Source of the DNA: Inquilinus ginsengisoli_A
GTDB lineage: Bacteria; Pseudomonadota; Alphaproteobacteria; DSM-16000; Inquilinaceae
NCBI RefSeq assembly: GCF_031453975.1
Contig: NZ_JAVDPW010000003.1
Span: forward strand, 248,001-312,000
Length of the DNA stretch: 64,000 bases
Direction: 5' to 3'
In this document: positions 61,487 through 64,000 of the stretch, piece after piece
How positions within the stretch are numbered: the first letter of the stretch is position 1
Layout: each line of letters starts with the position of its first letter
Notes under the pieces: model-generated
Seen by the model: only the letters and a program-made list of their open reading frames with translations
Told to the model about the DNA's origin: nothing
The model's database searches: none
Program-made: the position numbers and the translations under genes

Positions 61487-62741
61487 CCTCCCCCGCAAGC
61501 GAGACCTTTTCAGAAGAGAGGTTTCGTGATTCGGTTGGGGAAGGGAGACGTGTGGGATCGAAGCGATGTCGCGGCGGGAAGTGGGTCAGCTGAGTCTGGC
61601 GGACAGCCTGGTGTCGGGTGTGGGGGCGAAGGGGACGCTGGATCGCTTGTCGGAGTTGATCGGCTGGCCGGCGCTGGGGGAATTGGTATCGCCGTTGGAT
61701 CCGTCGCGTCTGGGTGCGCCGGGGTACCCGGCGTTGGTGCTGTTGAAGGCGCTGTTGCTGCAGCAATGGCATGGGCTGTCGGATCCCGGGCTGGAGGCGG
61801 CCTTGGCCGACCGTCTGAGCTTCCGGCGGTTCTGCGGCTTCGCCCTGGACGACAAGACGCCGGACCATGTGACCATCCACCGGTTCCGCGAGGGGTTGCG
61901 GCGGCACGGTCTGGCGGAGCGGGTGTTCGAGGAGGTCAATCGGCAGATCGACCAGCGGGAGCTGATCCTGCGGCGCGGCACGCTGATCGACGCCAGCCTG
62001 GTGGAGGCGGCGGTGAAGCGTCCGCCGAAGCCGGCGGCGGAGGAGATCCCGGCCGAGGCGGCCGAGGGCGGTGCGCCGGCTCCGGTTCGGCCGGCGAGCA
62101 AGCTGGTGCGCAGTGCGGTCGATCCCGAGGCGGCCTGGACCAAGAAGGGCGGCCGTCGCTATTTCGGTTACAAAGCCCATGTCGGGGTCGACCAGGGCTC
62201 GGGCATCATCCGGCGGCAACGCCTGACCCCGGCTAACGTCAACGACACGGTCGAGGCCGATGCCTTGATCTGCGGCGACGAGGCGGCGGTCTATGCCGAC
62301 GAAGCCTACACCACCCATGAGCGCCGGGAGGCCCTGCGGGAACAGAGCATCAAGGACCGGATGATGCACCGGCCCAACAAGCACCATCCGCTCACTCCCC
62401 GCCAGATCCAGCACAACAGAGCCATCGGCCGGCGCCGCGCCCCGGTGGAGCAGGTCTTCGCCCAGCTCAAACGGCTGTGCGGCTGGAGCCGGGTCCGCTA
62501 CTACGGCGTCGCCAGCAACGCCGTCCATCTCGCCCTGCTGTGCACCGCCCTCAACCTCAAGCGGCTGGTCGTGCTCACCACTCCCAAAACCAAATCCGCC
62601 TGACCCCCGAGCTCCGGACCCGGCCGGCTCCTGGACGATCCCAATCCCGCCGCTGACCTCAGGCCCTACCATTCCCTCCGGCCCAATCCCTCCCACTCCG
62701 CCGCAACACCCTTTCTGAAAAGGTCTCGCTTGCGGGAGAGG
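61487..62741 (+). mobile_element. IS5-family insertion sequence
   Basis: About 1255 bp with 29-bp terminal inverted repeats (61487–61515 and 62713–62741, 28 of 29 matching) containing GCGAGACCTTTTCAGAA. One transposase gene inside. The ends are my estimate: the CCTCyCCCGCAAG part also occurs in REP elements, so the true tip may be at GCGAGACC (61499/62729). No clear target duplication seen. Confidence 0.75.
61566..62603 (+). CDS. IS5-family transposase
   Basis: 345 aa, intact. N-terminal HTH-like FRRFCGFALDDKTPDHVTIH typical of IS5; DDE residues in GTLIDASLVEAAVKRP (about 139), AAVYADEAYTT (about 243) and RAPVEQVFAQLKRLCG (about 294). No frameshift, so it may be active. ATG start at MSRREVGQLSLADSL. 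Confidence 0.92.
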   Translation: MSRREVGQLSLADSLVSGVGAKGTLDRLSELIGWPALGELVSPLDPSRLGAPGYPALVLLKALLLQQWHGLSDPGLEAALADRLSFRRFCGFALDDKTPDHVTIHRFREGLRRHGLAERVFEEVNRQIDQRELILRRGTLIDASLVEAAVKRPPKPAAEEIPAEAAEGGAPAPVRPASKLVRSAVDPEAAWTKKGGRRYFGYKAHVGVDQGSGIIRRQRLTPANVNDTVEADALICGDEAAVYADEAYTTHERREALREQSIKDRMMHRPNKHHPLTPRQIQHNRAIGRRRAPVEQVFAQLKRLCGWSRVRYYGVASNAVHLALLCTALNLKRLVVLTTPKTKSA

Positions 62742-62849
62742 TCGGAGACGCGAAGCGGCTCCGGGTGAGGGGGTTTTGTCGAGGCCGGGACCAACCCTCA
62801 CCCGGTCTCGCTGCGCGAGCCCGACCTCTCCCGCCAGGCGGGAGAGGCA
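62742..62849. repeat. REP element after the IS
   Basis: Contains GGGTGAGGGGGTT (62763–62775) and its partner AACCCTCACCC (62793–62803), and the perfect hairpin CCTCTCCCGCC-a-GGCGGGAGAGG (62825–62847). Same family as the copy in the terminase gene. It ends 5 bases before the following convergent stop. Confidence 0.8.
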
Positions 62850-62854
62850 ATCTT

Positions 62855-63484
62855 TTAGCCCTTCGAGACGGGCTCGATGAAATAGTGCTGCTTGTGCCCG
62901 CCGCGGGCTAGCTCGGCCGCTCTGCGCTCGGCCTCCTCCTGCGTACCGAACTCGGCGATGAGAAAGGTCACGCCGTTGTCGTCCGTGCGGAACAGGGCGT
63001 AGCGATTGCCGGCGTCTTTCGGATCGGAAAGGGCCATGGCAGGCATTGGGCTGTCGATCCCTGCCGGCCGCAGCCCCTTGGCTGCGATCAACGCAGATGC
63101 ATCCTTCGCGGCCCAGACGAAATCCGGAACGATCGTGTGCGCCAGGCCGACGTCGTTCAGTGAGGCGGCCACACGCAACACGTCATCGGCGCGGCCGGTG
63201 AAGACGGTCATGGGGCAGGTCAGAAGCGTTCGGCGCGCCTCCAGGTAGCCGACGTCCAGCAATCGCGCAGCGGCGCGCAACTGATCTGTGCTCGGCTGTT
63301 CAATGCGAGCAAGGACGATCTCGTAAATCTGGCGGTCTTGCAAAATGGGGGGAAGGTAACTGGTTATCACCTCCCACTCATGGCATGCCGGGCAATAAAG
63401 ACCCCGCGTGGATCGATCGATCCAGCTTTCCAGCGCGCGACCGCACGTCTTACATCGCCAGGCGTCTTGCTCCGGATGGGCCAT
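62855..63484 (-). CDS. Zinc-ribbon hypothetical protein
   Basis: 209 aa. N-terminal zinc ribbon CKTCG…CPACHEW. The middle (RRTLLTCPMTVFTGRADDVL) loosely recalls DUF2007-like signal-transducing domains. C-terminal FLIAEFGTQEEAERRAAELA is a SPOR-like or hypothetical tail. Function unknown. GC and codon use slightly lower than neighbours, which may mean transfer. Its 3' side is flanked by the IS and REP. Confidence 0.7.
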   Translation of the reverse strand: MAHPEQDAWRCKTCGRALESWIDRSTRGLYCPACHEWEVITSYLPPILQDRQIYEIVLARIEQPSTDQLRAAARLLDVGYLEARRTLLTCPMTVFTGRADDVLRVAASLNDVGLAHTIVPDFVWAAKDASALIAAKGLRPAGIDSPMPAMALSDPKDAGNRYALFRTDDNGVTFLIAEFGTQEEAERRAAELARGGHKQHYFIEPVSKG

Positions 63485-63587
63485 GCGCGGGAAGCAGCCT
63501 CAGACGTACAAAAATACGCTCTAAGCCCAGACTAGTTTTCCACGGGCATCGCTGTCGATACCAGTCAATGCCGTGATGGACGGCGCC

Positions 63588-64000
63588 TCAGCCGTTGCCC
63601 AGGCTGCCCAGCAGGCCTTCCAGGCCGCCCTGGTCCAGCTCCTGCTTGGCCGGCTGCACCACCGGGGGCGTCGCGGCCGTCGGCGGCACCAGCCGGCGGG
63701 GGGCGCCCGAGACCGCCGGCGCTGCGGCGGGGGCAATTGTGGGGGCGATGGCGTCGCCCGATCCGGCCGTCGCCACCGCGGCCGGCAGGGCCATGTCGTC
63801 GACCCCCAGCAGCGGCTTGGGCGGCAGGCCGCGCTCGGCCTCGACCATGAAGTCGTGCCAGATCTTCGCCGGCAGGCTGCCGCCGGTCACCTTGTCCATC
63901 GGCGTGCCGTCGTCATTGCCGACCCAGACGCCGACCACGTAATCCGCGGTGAAGCCGATGAACCAGGCGTCGCGATAGCCCTGGCTGGTGCCGCTCTTGC
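63588..64000 (-). CDS. Penicillin-binding protein 1A-like, C-terminal end (5' part outside window)
   Basis: The fragment begins at KSGTSQGYRDAWFIGFTADY, the transpeptidase KTG-box region (here KSG) followed by VVGVWVGNDDGTPM, typical of class A PBPs (mrcA/ponA). The Pro/Ala-rich C-terminal tail (TAGSGDAIAPTIAPAAAP…) is unstructured. Cross-links peptidoglycan in the periplasm. The gene continues past base 64000. Confidence 0.9.
   Translation of the reverse strand, partial: KSGTSQGYRDAWFIGFTADYVVGVWVGNDDGTPMDKVTGGSLPAKIWHDFMVEAERGLPPKPLLGVDDMALPAAVATAGSGDAIAPTIAPAAAPAVSGAPRRLVPPTAATPPVVQPAKQELDQGGLEGLLGSLGNG

Noticed and set aside
61487..62741. Precise target-site duplication for the IS
   Set aside because: The flanks are repeat-rich and no unambiguous short direct repeat is visible.

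Overview
The window is high-GC, gene-dense chromosomal DNA of an alphaproteobacterium. Supporting signs are the GC-rich codon use, many GTG/TTG starts, the thrC–M16 peptidase–GNAT order, an Rsm22-like gene and alphaproteobacterial REP-type palindromes. Rhodospirillales (Azospirillum/Inquilinus-like) is my best guess, but it rests on gene style and not on a search.

Layout. 1–7.7 kb: the 3' end of hisS, an Rsm22-like methyltransferase, a glycosyltransferase, a ThDP enzyme of the acetolactate synthase family, a class III nucleotidyl cyclase, a zinc alcohol dehydrogenase and a LysE-type exporter. 7.8–10.7 kb: a divergent metal-resistance pair, a CadR/PbrR-like MerR regulator and a P1B ATPase, with a 19-bp-spacer MerR promoter between them. 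10.7–17.3 kb: an MFS permease, an isochorismatase-like hydrolase, then a three-gene leftward set (membrane protein, Tat-signal crotonase-family protein, NmrA-like reductase) facing an HxlR regulator across two palindromes that share one core, then a GST. 17.4–24.5 kb: a TPP riboswitch and thiC, a PhyH-type dioxygenase, a MarR regulator, and the thrC–M16–rimJ-like operon.

24.9–30.5 kb: a complete dipeptide/oligopeptide ABC importer (binding protein, two permeases, two ATPases). 31.3–37.3 kb: a TetR–HlyD–double ATPase–two permease exporter resembling E. coli cecR/ybhGFSR, with a strong operator. 37.3–42.2 kb: a small lipoprotein, GntR/BenE, YciI, ArsR-like, alpha/beta hydrolase and GFA-family genes. 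42.5–50.7 kb: a full high-affinity K+ system, a 27-codon mini-ORF then kdpF-A-B-C-D-E, with a 32-bp-arm inverted repeat between kdpD and kdpE. 51–59.5 kb: a vWA protein, cold-shock protein, rpsU, quinone oxidoreductase/XRE-cupin pair, thioesterase, an ABA4-like membrane pair with TetR, histone-deacetylase-family, TusA-like and DUF423 genes. 59.5–64 kb: an orphan phage terminase with a REP palindrome in frame, an IS5-type insertion sequence, a zinc-ribbon protein, and the 3' end of a class A penicillin-binding protein gene.

There are at least five families of palindromic repeats. A 178-bp element downstream of kdpE has ends matching those of the IS5-type element and looks like its non-autonomous derivative. 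I found no CRISPR array, tRNA or rRNA. The least ordinary items are the HxlR-controlled cluster with a Tat-signal crotonase homolog, the metal ATPase with a C-terminal zinc ribbon, and the repeat-in-gene events.
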